Notes under the pieces: generated by a model
The model's database searches: none
Told to the model about the DNA's origin: nothing
Seen by the model: the letters and a program-made list of their open reading frames with translations, nothing else
Origin: Pseudomonadota bacterium
Lineage (GTDB): Bacteria; Myxococcota_A; UBA9160; SZUA-336
DNA: 64,000 bases
Assembly: GCA_003247575.1 (NCBI GenBank)
Contig: QJZC01000027.1
Location: 100,429 to 164,428 of the forward strand
Direction: 5' to 3'
Made by a program: the position numbers and the translations under genes
In this document: one piece after another, positions 1 through 9,028 of the stretch
Numbering within the stretch: position 1 is the stretch's first letter
Layout of the letters: every line of letters starts with the position of its first letter

Positions 1-420
1 TGAGCAAACAATTGCCAACGGGCGTGCGCAGATTCACACAAGTTGTGCATCTACCCGAACAGACCAGAAGTCTCTCACGTGTACACGATTCGATAGCGTG
101 TGTACTCGTCGAAAGCGTCCGAAACTCTGATCATAGGCTCTGCTTCTTCGTTCAGGCTGCGCGTCCTTCCATCCCCCGGGCACGCTAGGGACTGCAGCGT
201 ACGCGTCGTGGAGATTGAGGGTTTTGACCCTCGTTATCTGCGCGATCCTGGATCAGAGCTGTGATCCATGCATCGGGGCCGCGATCCATGGCCGGGAACG
301 TTGCGAGAGACACGGCGACTCGAACCATGCTCGGCCTCGACCCAGGCTCAGGGTTTTCCACCCGTGCTGTTGACGAATGGGGAGCCGGCGTCGTGTACTT
401 GTAGAGAGGGGTTTGCGGGT
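1..420. other. upstream region without a clear gene
   Basis: No supported gene. The kinase reading frame stays open back to 268, but that part lacks a ribosome binding site and has atypical composition. The region is less GC-rich than its surroundings around 1-120 and probably carries the kinase promoter. I could not pick a convincing -35/-10 pair. Confidence 0.4.
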
Positions 421-2424
421 ATGCGGGACCGCTTGGAGGGGCCAGTGACGGGCGCAGTCGAAATGCAGCGTGTGAAAACCGACACATCCGAGTTTTTCCT
501 AACGGGTCGTGAGGTCTCTTGCTTCACCTTGCAGTACGTATTCTGGGAGCTGGAGCGCCGCGGCGAGTCGCTGGATCCGGTCGTGAGAGGGCTACCGTAT
601 CCTCTGGATCACCTGCGCGATCCCTCCGAACGCGTCGACTGGGATACGTTTCAAGTCGTTGCACGCCGTATCGAGATGCTGTGGGGGATCGACGAGATCT
701 TCGAGCTCGGCGCCAGGGCACATGAGGCACCCATGGTGCGATGGATGGCGTTCGTGGCCCGGACGCTCTTCAGCCCAGTCGAGTACTACCGCTGGGCACT
801 GCGAGAGTTCTCCCGAAAGTTCGCATGCGTCGAATCCTCGCTCCACGAGGTCGAGCCGGGATTCTTTCGCTGCTACCTGTTCATGCGCGAAGGCTACGAA
901 CGGAACGACCTCCTGTTTCGGGCTCTCCAGGGCGGCTTCTCGACCATGCCGACACTCCTCGGGCTGCCGCGCGGTGATGTGAGCTGGGAGGCTCTTCCGA
1001 ACGGGGCGGTCTACGAAGTGCGGGTGACCAAGCGGGGGGGCAGTCTCGCGTGGCTCCGACGCTTGTTGACGCGTCCATTCGGCTTGCGTTGGGCCGCAAA
1101 GGAGCTGCGAGATGCGCACGGCCAGCTTCACGAGCGCTACTGCGAGCTGATTCGCAAGGACGCGGCTCTGCGCGAGAGCGAGTGCGATCTGCGGGCGTTG
1201 ATGGAGCAGGCGTCCGACGCCATCGTGATCAGCGACTCCAATCTCTCCATCGTCGACGTCAACATGCGCGCGTGCGAGTGGTTCGGGCGCCCTCGTACGG
1301 AGCTCCTCTCGCTCTCGGCTTCCGACCTACTGGACTCGACCGAACTCGGCGGCACCAGCGACCTGTTGATCGGAACCGAACCGAGTGAGCCTCGAGAGAC
1401 GACCATCAAGCGGAGTGATGGTCGTGCCCTCGACGTCGAGATCAGCAGTACCTTGCTCGACGACGGGCGTCTTCTCTGGATCGTGCGCGACATCTCCAGT
1501 CGCAAGCGCATCGAGGAGGACCGCAAGCGCCATCAGCAGGAGCTCGAGCTGCGGCTCGAGACCCAAGCCGCCGACTTGCGTCGCGCGCACGCAGCCAGTC
1601 GCGAGCTGGAGAGGCGGGTGGCCCACGCCGAGCAGCTACGAGCGGCCGAGGATCTCGCAGCCAGCCTGGCCCACGCGATCAACAATCCGCTGGCGGCTCT
1701 GATCGGTCGTCTCGAACTCGCCAAGGAGGTCGAGGAAGCGACCGAGCGCGCGGAATCGGATGCAACCGAGGATGGCGAACTCTCGAGCAGCGCAGATACG
1801 GCCCTGCGCTTGGCGAGGCGGGTGCATCGCATCGTTGCGGAGACCTTGCAGCTGTTCCAGAAGGGCTCGCTCGAAGTCGGTCACCAGTCGTTGCACGAGC
1901 TGCTCTCGGATGTATGCGAGGAGCTCGGAAAGCGCGCCGAGCTGCGTGGAGTCGAGCTGCGGGTCGAGTTGCCCGACACGCTTCCGAAGATCGAGGCGAA
2001 CCGGGCGCTGCTGACGACGGCGCTGGTCGCCATTGCCGAGAACGGCATCGACGCGATGGAGACGGGTGGCTGCTTGTCGATCCGCGCCACCCCACTCTCG
2101 ATGCTGCCCGTGGTGGAGATCGAGATCTGCGACCAGGGCCCGGGCATTCCAGCGAGCATACGCGAGCGCGTCTTCGAGCCCTTCTTCACGACCAAGGGAG
2201 GGGGCACGGGGCTCGGTCTCGCCATCGCGCGCGACATCATCTACGGACATGGCGGTCGGATTCAGCTGGAAGTCGAGCCCGGACGCGGGACGCGGGCCCG
2301 GATCGAGCTCCGCGTAGAGGGTGGACGCCTGGAAGCGAACAGCCGCCTCGAACTCGGCCGACTCGAGCCCGTTTCCGGCGGATCCGTAGCTGCAGAGGCT
2401 ACCGCTCTCGGCTATCGAAGATAA
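421..2424 (+). CDS. PAS-domain sensor histidine kinase with unassigned N-terminal sensor domain
   Basis: A 667-residue cytoplasmic sensor kinase. Residues 1 to about 230 form a module without transmembrane segments that I cannot name. A PAS domain follows (about 259-370, starting near LMEQASDAIVISD), then a coiled coil, then the kinase core. The H-box is LAHAINNPLAAL (His near residue 418). The ATP lid motifs ENGIDAM, DQGPGIP, FEPFFTTK and GTGLGLAIA are all present, so the kinase should be active. There is no receiver domain and no adjacent response regulator, so it is an orphan whose partner lies elsewhere. The ORF is open from 268, but I prefer the ATG at 421 because GAGAGGGG lies about 9 bases upstream and the preceding residues look non-coding. 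ATG 463 is a further alternative. Confidence 0.9.
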   Translation: MRDRLEGPVTGAVEMQRVKTDTSEFFLTGREVSCFTLQYVFWELERRGESLDPVVRGLPYPLDHLRDPSERVDWDTFQVVARRIEMLWGIDEIFELGARAHEAPMVRWMAFVARTLFSPVEYYRWALREFSRKFACVESSLHEVEPGFFRCYLFMREGYERNDLLFRALQGGFSTMPTLLGLPRGDVSWEALPNGAVYEVRVTKRGGSLAWLRRLLTRPFGLRWAAKELRDAHGQLHERYCELIRKDAALRESECDLRALMEQASDAIVISDSNLSIVDVNMRACEWFGRPRTELLSLSASDLLDSTELGGTSDLLIGTEPSEPRETTIKRSDGRALDVEISSTLLDDGRLLWIVRDISSRKRIEEDRKRHQQELELRLETQAADLRRAHAASRELERRVAHAEQLRAAEDLAASLAHAINNPLAALIGRLELAKEVEEATERAESDATEDGELSSSADTALRLARRVHRIVAETLQLFQKGSLEVGHQSLHELLSDVCEELGKRAELRGVELRVELPDTLPKIEANRALLTTALVAIAENGIDAMETGGCLSIRATPLSMLPVVEIEICDQGPGIPASIRERVFEPFFTTKGGGTGLGLAIARDIIYGHGGRIQLEVEPGRGTRARIELRVEGGRLEANSRLELGRLEPVSGGSVAAEATALGYRR

Positions 2425-2900
2425 GCGTGCAACCTTCTTCGGGCTGCGGAGTGACCTGCTGTTTGCCCGCAGTGCGACTGCCCTGGCACTCGCTCTCGAA
2501 CGCGGCGTGAACGGAGCCGGATACGGGAGTCTCGCCAGGTACGTTCACGCGGACTGCGCTCCCAGCCGCGATGGAGCGACGGCCACCAGGTCAGAATTCC
2601 GTTTGCAGGATGTATCTCACTGGTCTCGTGGTGAGTGACTCCTGAGCCGCATCGCTCCTCGGAACAAGATCCGGCCAGCGTTCCCTCGAGGTGTCCTCTC
2701 TTCCCTGATTCTCCTTCCCCCCTGTCACGGCATAGAGTCTCAGACCGCCATAGCTGCTCAGAAGTCTTCCGAAACGGAACTCAGGTCGACGGCGTGAGAT
2801 CTACAATCGGGAACTCTTCCAGTCGTGGTCGATGACGCGCTCCGCCCCCCGGCTTCATCCCAGAAAAAGGCGCGAAGGCATCCGAAAATGAGAGATTCAC

Positions 2901-3206
2901 ATGTTCGTTAGGTTGACTCTGACGTCGACATCGTCGCTTCTCCTTCTCTCGGCCGCGCTCGGCACCTTGGCCATCCAAGCTGTCGCTCGAGCACAGGCCC
3001 CCCAGCCCGAGTCTTCGCCATCGGAAGCAAGCAGAGCCCTGGAGCCAGCTAGCGATGGAGAACCTCGCCCGGCACGGGAACCGCTCCAACCAGAATCAGA
3101 GCCATCCGCATCCGACTCATCTGGAACGGATCGAGTCCCTTCTCCTCCGCCGGCGCTTGGCGGCGATCCGATTCCGCGCAGCGAAGGGCTCGCCCCGTTG
3201 TCCTAG
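2901..3206 (+). CDS. putative short secreted Pro/Ser-rich protein, possibly the front of a broken gene
   Basis: A 101-residue ORF starting at ATG. It begins with a typical signal peptide (hydrophobic run LLLLSAALGTLAIQAV, cleavage likely after ARAQA) and continues with a low-complexity tail rich in Pro, Ser and Glu. No family is recognised. The tail stops just where another plus frame (about 3210-3528) becomes coding-like, so this may be the 5' part of a frameshifted gene. The sequence before the start (GAGAGATTCAC) has a weak ribosome binding site. Small functional protein and pseudogene fragment are both possible. Confidence 0.35.
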   Translation: MFVRLTLTSTSSLLLLSAALGTLAIQAVARAQAPQPESSPSEASRALEPASDGEPRPAREPLQPESEPSASDSSGTDRVPSPPPALGGDPIPRSEGLAPLS

Positions 3207-3610
3207 CCGCCCGAATCGCGCTCGACCTCGGCTGGCAGACCGCACGGTCCTGCTCGACCTGGTAGATGCGGGGCGCGCTTCGCCTGACAGAATATCTGGG
3301 CTGCCCTCTCTCGGAAGCGCCGCGCGACGACTGAGCGAGCTCGTCCGCCAAACCCAGCCAGAAGCCGAGGAAACGCTGGCCCTGAGCGCGAACGCGACTC
3401 AGATCCTGGAGGAGCTCGATACACTGGGATTTGGCTCGGTCCGGAGGCAGCTTCGCGACGGGACCAACTCTGGTAGGTCGACTTTCCGGCCGAGCTGTGA
3501 CGGCGTCTGGAAGCTCGCAGAGTTTTGATTGTGTACGCGTAGGAGGTGGTTGCAGTGATACTGCTCGGTTGGCCGGTCCCAACATGAGCCTTGTGGAAGG
3601 AATACGGCAG

Positions 3611-3784
3611 ATGACTTCCCGAATAGGGCTCTGGATTCGCGCGACGCTGATCACCAGCGCGTGCCTGGCGAGCGGCGCGACCTTCGCTGCCGAGGCGGGT
3701 GACCACGAGAAGGTCGGCTGCAACCCGGGGACGCCCCTCAGGTCCTTGTCACAGACAACGGGCTTCCCGGACAGATCACCGTGA
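3611..3784 (+). CDS. putative small secreted peptide or truncated secreted protein
   Basis: From the ATG at 3611 the frame reads MTSRIGLWIRATLITSACLA and onward to ATFAAEAG, a textbook signal peptide with an Ala-x-Ala cleavage site. Only about 30 residues, including one Cys, follow before the stop. GGAAGG lies upstream but rather far from the ATG. An in-frame ATG at 3584 would add nine residues. Either a very small exported peptide is made, or this is the surviving front of a secreted-protein gene whose body was lost, which fits the degraded look of the surrounding kilobase. Confidence 0.35.
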   Translation: MTSRIGLWIRATLITSACLASGATFAAEAGDHEKVGCNPGTPLRSLSQTTGFPDRSP

Positions 3785-3973
3785 AGCCCCGGCGAGTTGG
3801 CGTGTCACCATGAGGACGACAGGGTGCCTCGCTCGGCTGGGATGCCCGGAGGCGCGCTCCGCGCGACGTGGAGCATCGCGTGGGCCCACTCTACGCTGTC
3901 GAAGACGCGGCGCTTGCGCCTTGCTCAGTGCCATCTCTTGCGCTGCCGATAGGCACGTCGTGGAGAAGCGCGT

Positions 3974-4507
3974 GTGGTGAAGAAGTCGCCTGGAGAGGTC
4001 GCGAAGGCCGAGGACGTAGGCGCGGATTGGATGAGTTGTCTGGCGCGTCTGTTCGAAGTCGTCATGCAACAGGCTCGAGACGACCCGGGTTTCGCTGCTC
4101 GCATTCAGAGCGCACTGCGCACTCAGGGAGTACCAGGGGACGGGAGGTCCGAGAGCCCGGCTCACGTCGAGGCTGCCAAGAGCGTTTCCCGCGATGTCCC
4201 CCCACGTACCGGAGCGCGAGCGCCACGGACTGCGGCGAAGGCCGATCCGCCGCCTCGGCCGGAGCCGCGTGTGGAGAAGGCTGCTCCCGTGCGCAGGCGG
4301 GCCCTGATCGACCCGTTCGCTCTCTACGATGCTGGCTGGGAGGAGATGCTGCGATCCCATTTGGTGCGTCTCGATGTCGAGCAGCTGAGAGATGTGATCG
4401 CACAGTACGCGCTGGATCCGCAAGCCCGCACCGAGCGCGAATCAGATGCCGACCGCCTTAGAGACTGGATCGTGCGCGCGGTCGAGGACATCGGCTCGAA
4501 CCTGTGA
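3974..4507 (+). CDS. hypothetical protein with conserved-looking C-terminal helical domain
   Basis: A 177-residue soluble protein of unknown function. The N-terminal third is helical. A Pro/Arg/Ala-rich linker (about residues 58-105) leads to a compact C-terminal domain with the stretch DPFALYDAGWEEMLRSHL followed by a leucine-rich helix and a charged end. Start: GTG at 3974 with GGAGAAG five bases upstream. There is no signal peptide or transmembrane segment. It is monocistronic and ends directly before a strong terminator. The C-terminal segment resembles short uncharacterised bacterial domains that I cannot name with confidence. Confidence 0.75.
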   Translation: MVKKSPGEVAKAEDVGADWMSCLARLFEVVMQQARDDPGFAARIQSALRTQGVPGDGRSESPAHVEAAKSVSRDVPPRTGARAPRTAAKADPPPRPEPRVEKAAPVRRRALIDPFALYDAGWEEMLRSHLVRLDVEQLRDVIAQYALDPQARTERESDADRLRDWIVRAVEDIGSNL

Positions 4508-4516
4508 CGACTTCCG

Positions 4517-4566
4517 CGCCCCCGATACGATCACTGCCAGTCGATCGTCTCGGGGGCGGCGGTTTT
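4517..4566 (+). terminator. rho-independent terminator
   Basis: An inverted repeat lies 10 bases after the stop codon at 4507. GCCCCCGATACGATC (4518-4532) pairs with GATCGTCTCGGGGGC (4543-4557) with one mismatch and a 10-base loop. A GC-rich end and TTTT (in GCGGTTTTCC) follow. It ends the small gene at 3974-4507. Confidence 0.8.
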
Positions 4567-4649
4567 CCTGTGCGCCGATGCGGCATCGTGCCGCCGGTGT
4601 GCGGGCTCGCCTGATACGAAATCGCGTCAGCCGAGCCCGCGAAGAGCGC

Positions 4650-6188
4650 CTAACGCCGTCTCCGGTCGAAGCGCTCCACCCCGGCGATGTCCAGGAGATC
4701 GGTCAGGTCGTTCACCTTGCGACCGATGCCAGGCGTGACATCGATCTCGTCGTGTTCGACGGACGGATCCGCTCGATTGTTCAGGTAGCTGTTCGGATCC
4801 TGCTTGAGGAGCCCGATCAGGGTCTCGCAGACGAGGCGGCTTCCGAGCTCTCCGAGTCGTTCGCCGTTCTGCTGCACGGCGGCCTCTCGCAGGATGTAGT
4901 ACCAGAGAGGCGTACGGTGCACGAACCCTGCTCGGTTCAGAACGTCCACGATCCCGCCGGATTCGCCGTCAGTGAGCTCTGCGGGGCTGAGCGGAATGAT
5001 CCCGAATCCGGAGCACATGGCCTGACCCGTCGGAATGCTCAGGTTGTAGGCGCGCAGCAGGTTGCTGCGCGCGAGATGGCGCAACACCGGATCGTCGCGT
5101 CGATCCTCGAACGGGAGGGCGAACAGACCCTGCGCGATCTTGGTATCGATGCGGCGTGCGTGCTGTACGTTTGCGCCCTGTCCCGCGAAGCGACGGAAGT
5201 CTACGACCCGCTCGGAGATCAGTTGACCGTCCGGGGCGAAGTTTGCCGGATTGCCGTTCGGCCCGAGCAGGTCCTGAATCAGCACTTCGTTGCTGGCATC
5301 GTTCAGGTTGTAGAACGGGCGAATCATCGAGTGACCGAAGCGGAACGCGGCCACCGAGAACTCGAGCGGCATGAAGGAGTCGCCCCTTCCGGACGACGAG
5401 CCGAGAGCCCGAGGTCCATTCGCGAGCGTGTCCGCGACGATCCCTCGGTCGCAGATTCGAGGAAGGTAGTCGTTGACGACGATGAACTGGTAGGCCCAGC
5501 GAACCAGCTGTCGCGCGCGGATGTACTTGGCTTCGTTGGATCCGCGTTGCCGCTCGAATACGGCATTGTAGAACTTGAGAATCCGCGTGTGCAGCTGCGA
5601 AACGATCACGTTCTCGTCATTGCGCATGTCTGCAATGATCGCCACGTGGTTCTCGCGGCGGGGTAGATCGACGCGATCCGGTCCCTTCTCGAAGCAGTTG
5701 AGGGTCAGCTGCGAGGTGAAGAGTGGGAACGGCTCGGAGTCCGACTCGGTTCGTGCGCGCAGCGCCGACCCGGCCAGTCCGGGCCCATCGCCGAACACGC
5801 TGTCGAGATCGAGCTCGGGCCGGCGCCCATTGCGAAGGTCTCGGATGACGGTGTCCGGATTCTGCGGACTTACGCGGCCTGATCCATCGATCGTCGAGAC
5901 CGCGGAGTTGCGATCCGTGCGAGCCGTGACGTCATGATCGATGAACTGCCCGAGATAGGTGAACGCGGCGGGAATGGGAGAATCGAGATCGGCCAGAGGT
6001 CGTCCCGGATCCCCCGGGTCGGCCATCTGGTCGCCGAGAGCCTTCAGACCTTCGACGGTCTCCTTCGATGCAGGCAAGAGGCAGAGCGGCGATCTCGCCG
6101 CATCGGGGAAGAAGTAGTCAAATGCCGTCGAGAAGAGGATCTCTCCTTCGTCTTCGATGCCGGCGGAATGACTGATCTTGCGGAACAT
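4650..6188 (-). CDS. animal-type haem peroxidase (peroxinectin-like)
   Basis: A 512-residue protein of the animal haem peroxidase superfamily (An_peroxidase, as in myeloperoxidase and bacterial peroxicins). It oxidises small substrates or halides with hydrogen peroxide. The distal-haem signature TYLGQFIDHD is present near residue 80; its His is the distal histidine and its Asp the usual calcium and haem-ester residue. The proximal-histidine region reads AAFRFGHSMIRPFYNL. No signal peptide is visible, so export, if any, uses another route. Start: of two tandem ATGs, 6188 sits five bases after AAGGAG, whereas 6191 is only two bases away. The ORF track's longer N-terminus (to 6293) looks non-coding. 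It is monocistronic and faces away from the permease gene. Confidence 0.9.
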   Translation of the reverse strand: MFRKISHSAGIEDEGEILFSTAFDYFFPDAARSPLCLLPASKETVEGLKALGDQMADPGDPGRPLADLDSPIPAAFTYLGQFIDHDVTARTDRNSAVSTIDGSGRVSPQNPDTVIRDLRNGRRPELDLDSVFGDGPGLAGSALRARTESDSEPFPLFTSQLTLNCFEKGPDRVDLPRRENHVAIIADMRNDENVIVSQLHTRILKFYNAVFERQRGSNEAKYIRARQLVRWAYQFIVVNDYLPRICDRGIVADTLANGPRALGSSSGRGDSFMPLEFSVAAFRFGHSMIRPFYNLNDASNEVLIQDLLGPNGNPANFAPDGQLISERVVDFRRFAGQGANVQHARRIDTKIAQGLFALPFEDRRDDPVLRHLARSNLLRAYNLSIPTGQAMCSGFGIIPLSPAELTDGESGGIVDVLNRAGFVHRTPLWYYILREAAVQQNGERLGELGSRLVCETLIGLLKQDPNSYLNNRADPSVEHDEIDVTPGIGRKVNDLTDLLDIAGVERFDRRRR

Positions 6189-6543
6189 CATGTCTCCTTC
6201 GCGAGTCCGTTGGGGGGCAGAGCGCGGTTGCCTCGGACCCCAGCTGATGAAAGAACAGCGCTCTGTTGCTCGTCCTGTGCACGCAGACAACACTATCCAC
6301 CGAATCGGATCAAAGAGGTGTGAAGAGACTCACTCGGCGTAAATACACGAACGGGTGAGATCGCCTCCAGTTTGCAACGAAGTTTCCTTGCTTCGATCCG
6401 AACGACCGATACGACGACGACTGTTCTGTCGCAGCGCTGGCCTCGGATGCAGAACCTGAAGCGTCCTGCGCTATGCAGCTCGATCGTCGACGAGGTAGGC
6501 TGCAGGGTGGGTACGGTGTGGCCGACTCGTTCGGGGGTGCTGG
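6189..6543. other. divergent promoter region, peroxidase / permease
   Basis: 355 bases between two genes transcribed away from each other. The ORFs here are shadows. It should hold the promoters of both genes. The part around 6290-6420 is less GC-rich, but no confident -35/-10 boxes were found. Confidence 0.4.
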
Positions 6544-8961
6544 GTGCTGAGGTTCCTCTCCTACATTCGGAACGGCCTGCGAGCCTTCGGGGTCAACCCC
6601 GGCTTCAGCTCTGTAGTGGTCCTGACGCTCGCTCTCGGGGTTGGGGTCAGTAGCGCCGTATTCAGCGTCGCAAGTGGGACCTTGATCAATCCAACGCCAT
6701 GGGACGAAGCTACAGAGCTCTCTCTCGTATGGGAGCGCAATCGTGGGCAAGAGTCCTCGCTGCGCCCGCTCGCGTACGGTCGCTTCGCCGAGCTCGAAGG
6801 GCAGCTCCAAGGTCTCTCCGGCATCGGAGCCGCTCGCGGCTTCAACTTCGTGCTCACCGCAGGGGGAGAGTCCGAATCGATTCCCGGCGCGTATCTGACC
6901 CCGGGGTTGTTCGAGCTGTTGCGCTTGCCGATCGCACTCGGACGACCGCTCGGGCTCGAAGACGCCGATCCGCGCGCACCACGCACCGTGGTGATCGACT
7001 ACTCGATGTGGAAGAACCGCTACGAACTCGATCCGAATGTCCTCGGACGCCAGATCCAGATCGAGGGGCAGGACTGGGCGATCGTCGGTGTACTAGGGCG
7101 GGATACGTGGTTTCCGGCTCCCAATACGTCCATTCTCACGGCGCTTCGCCCCACACCCGCGGAGCTTCACGATCGGAGCCGCCACGATCTCATCGTGATC
7201 GGGCGACGTGCCGCCGCCCGCTCGCTCGAGGCGCTACGCGCCGAGCTCGACTTGATCTCGCAACGATCGTCGGAAGCCCGGACCGACTCCGACGAGGACG
7301 AGTGGCCCCTGATCGCTCAGTCCGTGAGTGAAGCCATGTTTGGCGGTCAGGCAGCGGTGGGTATCAGCATCTTGGCAGGCGCGATCGGGTTCGTACTGCT
7401 GATTGCATGTGCGAATCTGACTGGGCTCTTGCTGACCCGAGCCACTGCGCGACAGCGCGAGATCGCCGTTCGCGCAGCCGTCGGCGCGACACGCGGCCAG
7501 GTCGTCGTCCAGCTGCTGACGGAGAACCTCGTGCTGGCGCTGGCGGCGATTCCGATCGGCCTGGTGGTGACGCACGCTACATTGGGCTTCATCTACACGC
7601 AGGTTCCGGTTCAGGTCGCCAACGTCGAGCGCCTCTTCAGGTTCGATGCGCCGGTCTGGCTGTTTGCTGCGGGCGCCGCGCTGAGCACGGCCATCGTGTT
7701 CGGACTCACCCCATCGCTGCACGCGACGCGCATGGATCTGAGTCGCGCACTCAAAGAGGGCGGTGACCGAGGGGCCAGCGCTGCGGGAACCCAGCGGATC
7801 CGGTCCATGCTCGTCGTTGGCCAGCTGGCGCTCTCCATCGTGCTACTGGTTGGAGCTGCTCTCTTCAGCAAGAGCTTCAGCAAGGTCGTGAACGCCGACA
7901 CCGGCTTCGAGATGCACAATCTCTTCTACGCGCCCGTGGGGCTTCCGGAGTCGCGCTACCCAGAGGACCGCCAGCGGAGCGACTTCATGGCTCGGCTGCA
8001 GGAGCGCGTGAGTACCGTGCCTGGCATCGTTCATGTCGGCGTATCGGACTCTGCCGTATCTGCGGGGGCAGGCCCCCTACAGAAGTATGAGATCGCGTCG
8101 AAGCGAGGGGAGCGGAGCGCATCGCTCGAGACTCGCTGGACGGCAGGTTCCCCCGGATTCATTCGTGCCCTCGGTTTGGAGCTTCGTGCCGGACGCTATC
8201 TGTCGGAGACCGATGATGCCGGCTCTCGTCGAGTCGCGCTCGTGAGCGATCTGTTCGTGCGCGCCAGCTTCCGGACGGGGGACGATCCCATTGGCGAAGC
8301 GATCGTGCTTTCCGACGGGAGCTCCGTCGAGATCGTCGGTGTGGTGCAGGACGTGAATCAGATCGGTCTGAATGCCACCCAACGGCCGCAGGTCTATGTC
8401 CCCTACTCGCAGCAGCCGAGCCAATTCGTACAGCTCGTTGCACGGACGTCGGTTGATCCTCTGTCTGTCGGCCCGACGGTGCGGACGATGATCTCCGAGC
8501 TCGATCCGCTGATTCCCGTGCTCAGGTTGACGACTGCGCTGCGGGAACGAGCGCTGACCGTCTGGCCACTGGGGCTGTTCGCATCGATTCTCGGGTTGTT
8601 GGGAGGGGTCGGCCTCGTGATGGCGACGGTCGGTATCTACGGGGTCGTACGTTACGCCACCCAGCAACGAAGCAGAGAGCTCGGCATCCGAGCGGCGCTC
8701 GGGGCGGAGCCCCGGCAGCTCGTACTACTCGTCATGCGCTTGACCTGGGTGATGACCGCCGCTGGGCTTGCGTTCGGGCTGCTTCTCTCGCTCGGGCTGA
8801 GCTCGCTCTTGAGCTCCATCCTCTACGAGATCGATCCGCTCGAGCCGCTCAGTCTGTTCGGTCCGGCAATCGCGCTGATGCTGGCTGCACTGCTCGCAGG
8901 GGCGCTGCCTGCGTGGCGTGCGGCGAGTGTCGATCCGACCGTTGCGCTTGCGTCCGATTAG
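6544..8961 (+). CDS. FtsX/MacB-type ABC transporter permease (duplicated orphan permease type)
   Basis: An 805-residue inner-membrane protein made of two MacB_PCD plus FtsX units in tandem. Each unit has one transmembrane helix, a large periplasmic domain (about 45-240 and 450-650) and three C-terminal helices (about 265-380 and 690-790). The typical first helix FSSVVVLTLALGVGVSSAVF and the FtsX repeat signatures REIAVRAAVGATRGQV and RELGIRAALGAEPRQLV are both present. This duplicated layout matches the so-called ADOP permeases best known from Acidobacteria. No ATP-binding subunit lies next to it, so it is an orphan. The start is a GTG with a weak binding site. The substrate cannot be inferred. 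Confidence 0.9.
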   Translation: MLRFLSYIRNGLRAFGVNPGFSSVVVLTLALGVGVSSAVFSVASGTLINPTPWDEATELSLVWERNRGQESSLRPLAYGRFAELEGQLQGLSGIGAARGFNFVLTAGGESESIPGAYLTPGLFELLRLPIALGRPLGLEDADPRAPRTVVIDYSMWKNRYELDPNVLGRQIQIEGQDWAIVGVLGRDTWFPAPNTSILTALRPTPAELHDRSRHDLIVIGRRAAARSLEALRAELDLISQRSSEARTDSDEDEWPLIAQSVSEAMFGGQAAVGISILAGAIGFVLLIACANLTGLLLTRATARQREIAVRAAVGATRGQVVVQLLTENLVLALAAIPIGLVVTHATLGFIYTQVPVQVANVERLFRFDAPVWLFAAGAALSTAIVFGLTPSLHATRMDLSRALKEGGDRGASAAGTQRIRSMLVVGQLALSIVLLVGAALFSKSFSKVVNADTGFEMHNLFYAPVGLPESRYPEDRQRSDFMARLQERVSTVPGIVHVGVSDSAVSAGAGPLQKYEIASKRGERSASLETRWTAGSPGFIRALGLELRAGRYLSETDDAGSRRVALVSDLFVRASFRTGDDPIGEAIVLSDGSSVEIVGVVQDVNQIGLNATQRPQVYVPYSQQPSQFVQLVARTSVDPLSVGPTVRTMISELDPLIPVLRLTTALRERALTVWPLGLFASILGLLGGVGLVMATVGIYGVVRYATQQRSRELGIRAALGAEPRQLVLLVMRLTWVMTAAGLAFGLLLSLGLSSLLSSILYEIDPLEPLSLFGPAIALMLAALLAGALPAWRAASVDPTVALASD

Positions 8962-9028
8962 GCGTGAGCGCGAGGTCCAGTCTGAGAAGTGCTGCCTTGC
9001 AGTCGCCGGCTTGCGGAGGACGTGCGCC

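Larger units (their letters stand above)
2425..3973. other. 1.5 kb stretch with no intact gene of normal size
   Basis: Long ORFs on either strand here overlap each other and have poor amino-acid composition. The only coding-like signals are two signal peptides on the plus strand, listed separately at 2901 and 3611. Between 3210 and 3480 a different plus frame reads plausibly as helical protein (for example RRLSELVRQTQPEAEE). That would fit a frameshifted, decaying gene. Nothing recognisable was seen in 2425-2900 or 3785-3960. Confidence 0.45.

Noticed and set aside
3049-3723. 224-residue minus-strand ORF in the empty stretch
   Set aside because: Low-complexity, Arg/Pro/Ser-rich, no binding site; plus-strand signal peptides in the same region look more real.
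4446-5666. 406-residue plus-strand ORF
   Set aside because: It lies fully antisense to the haem peroxidase, which has intact catalytic motifs; a composition shadow.
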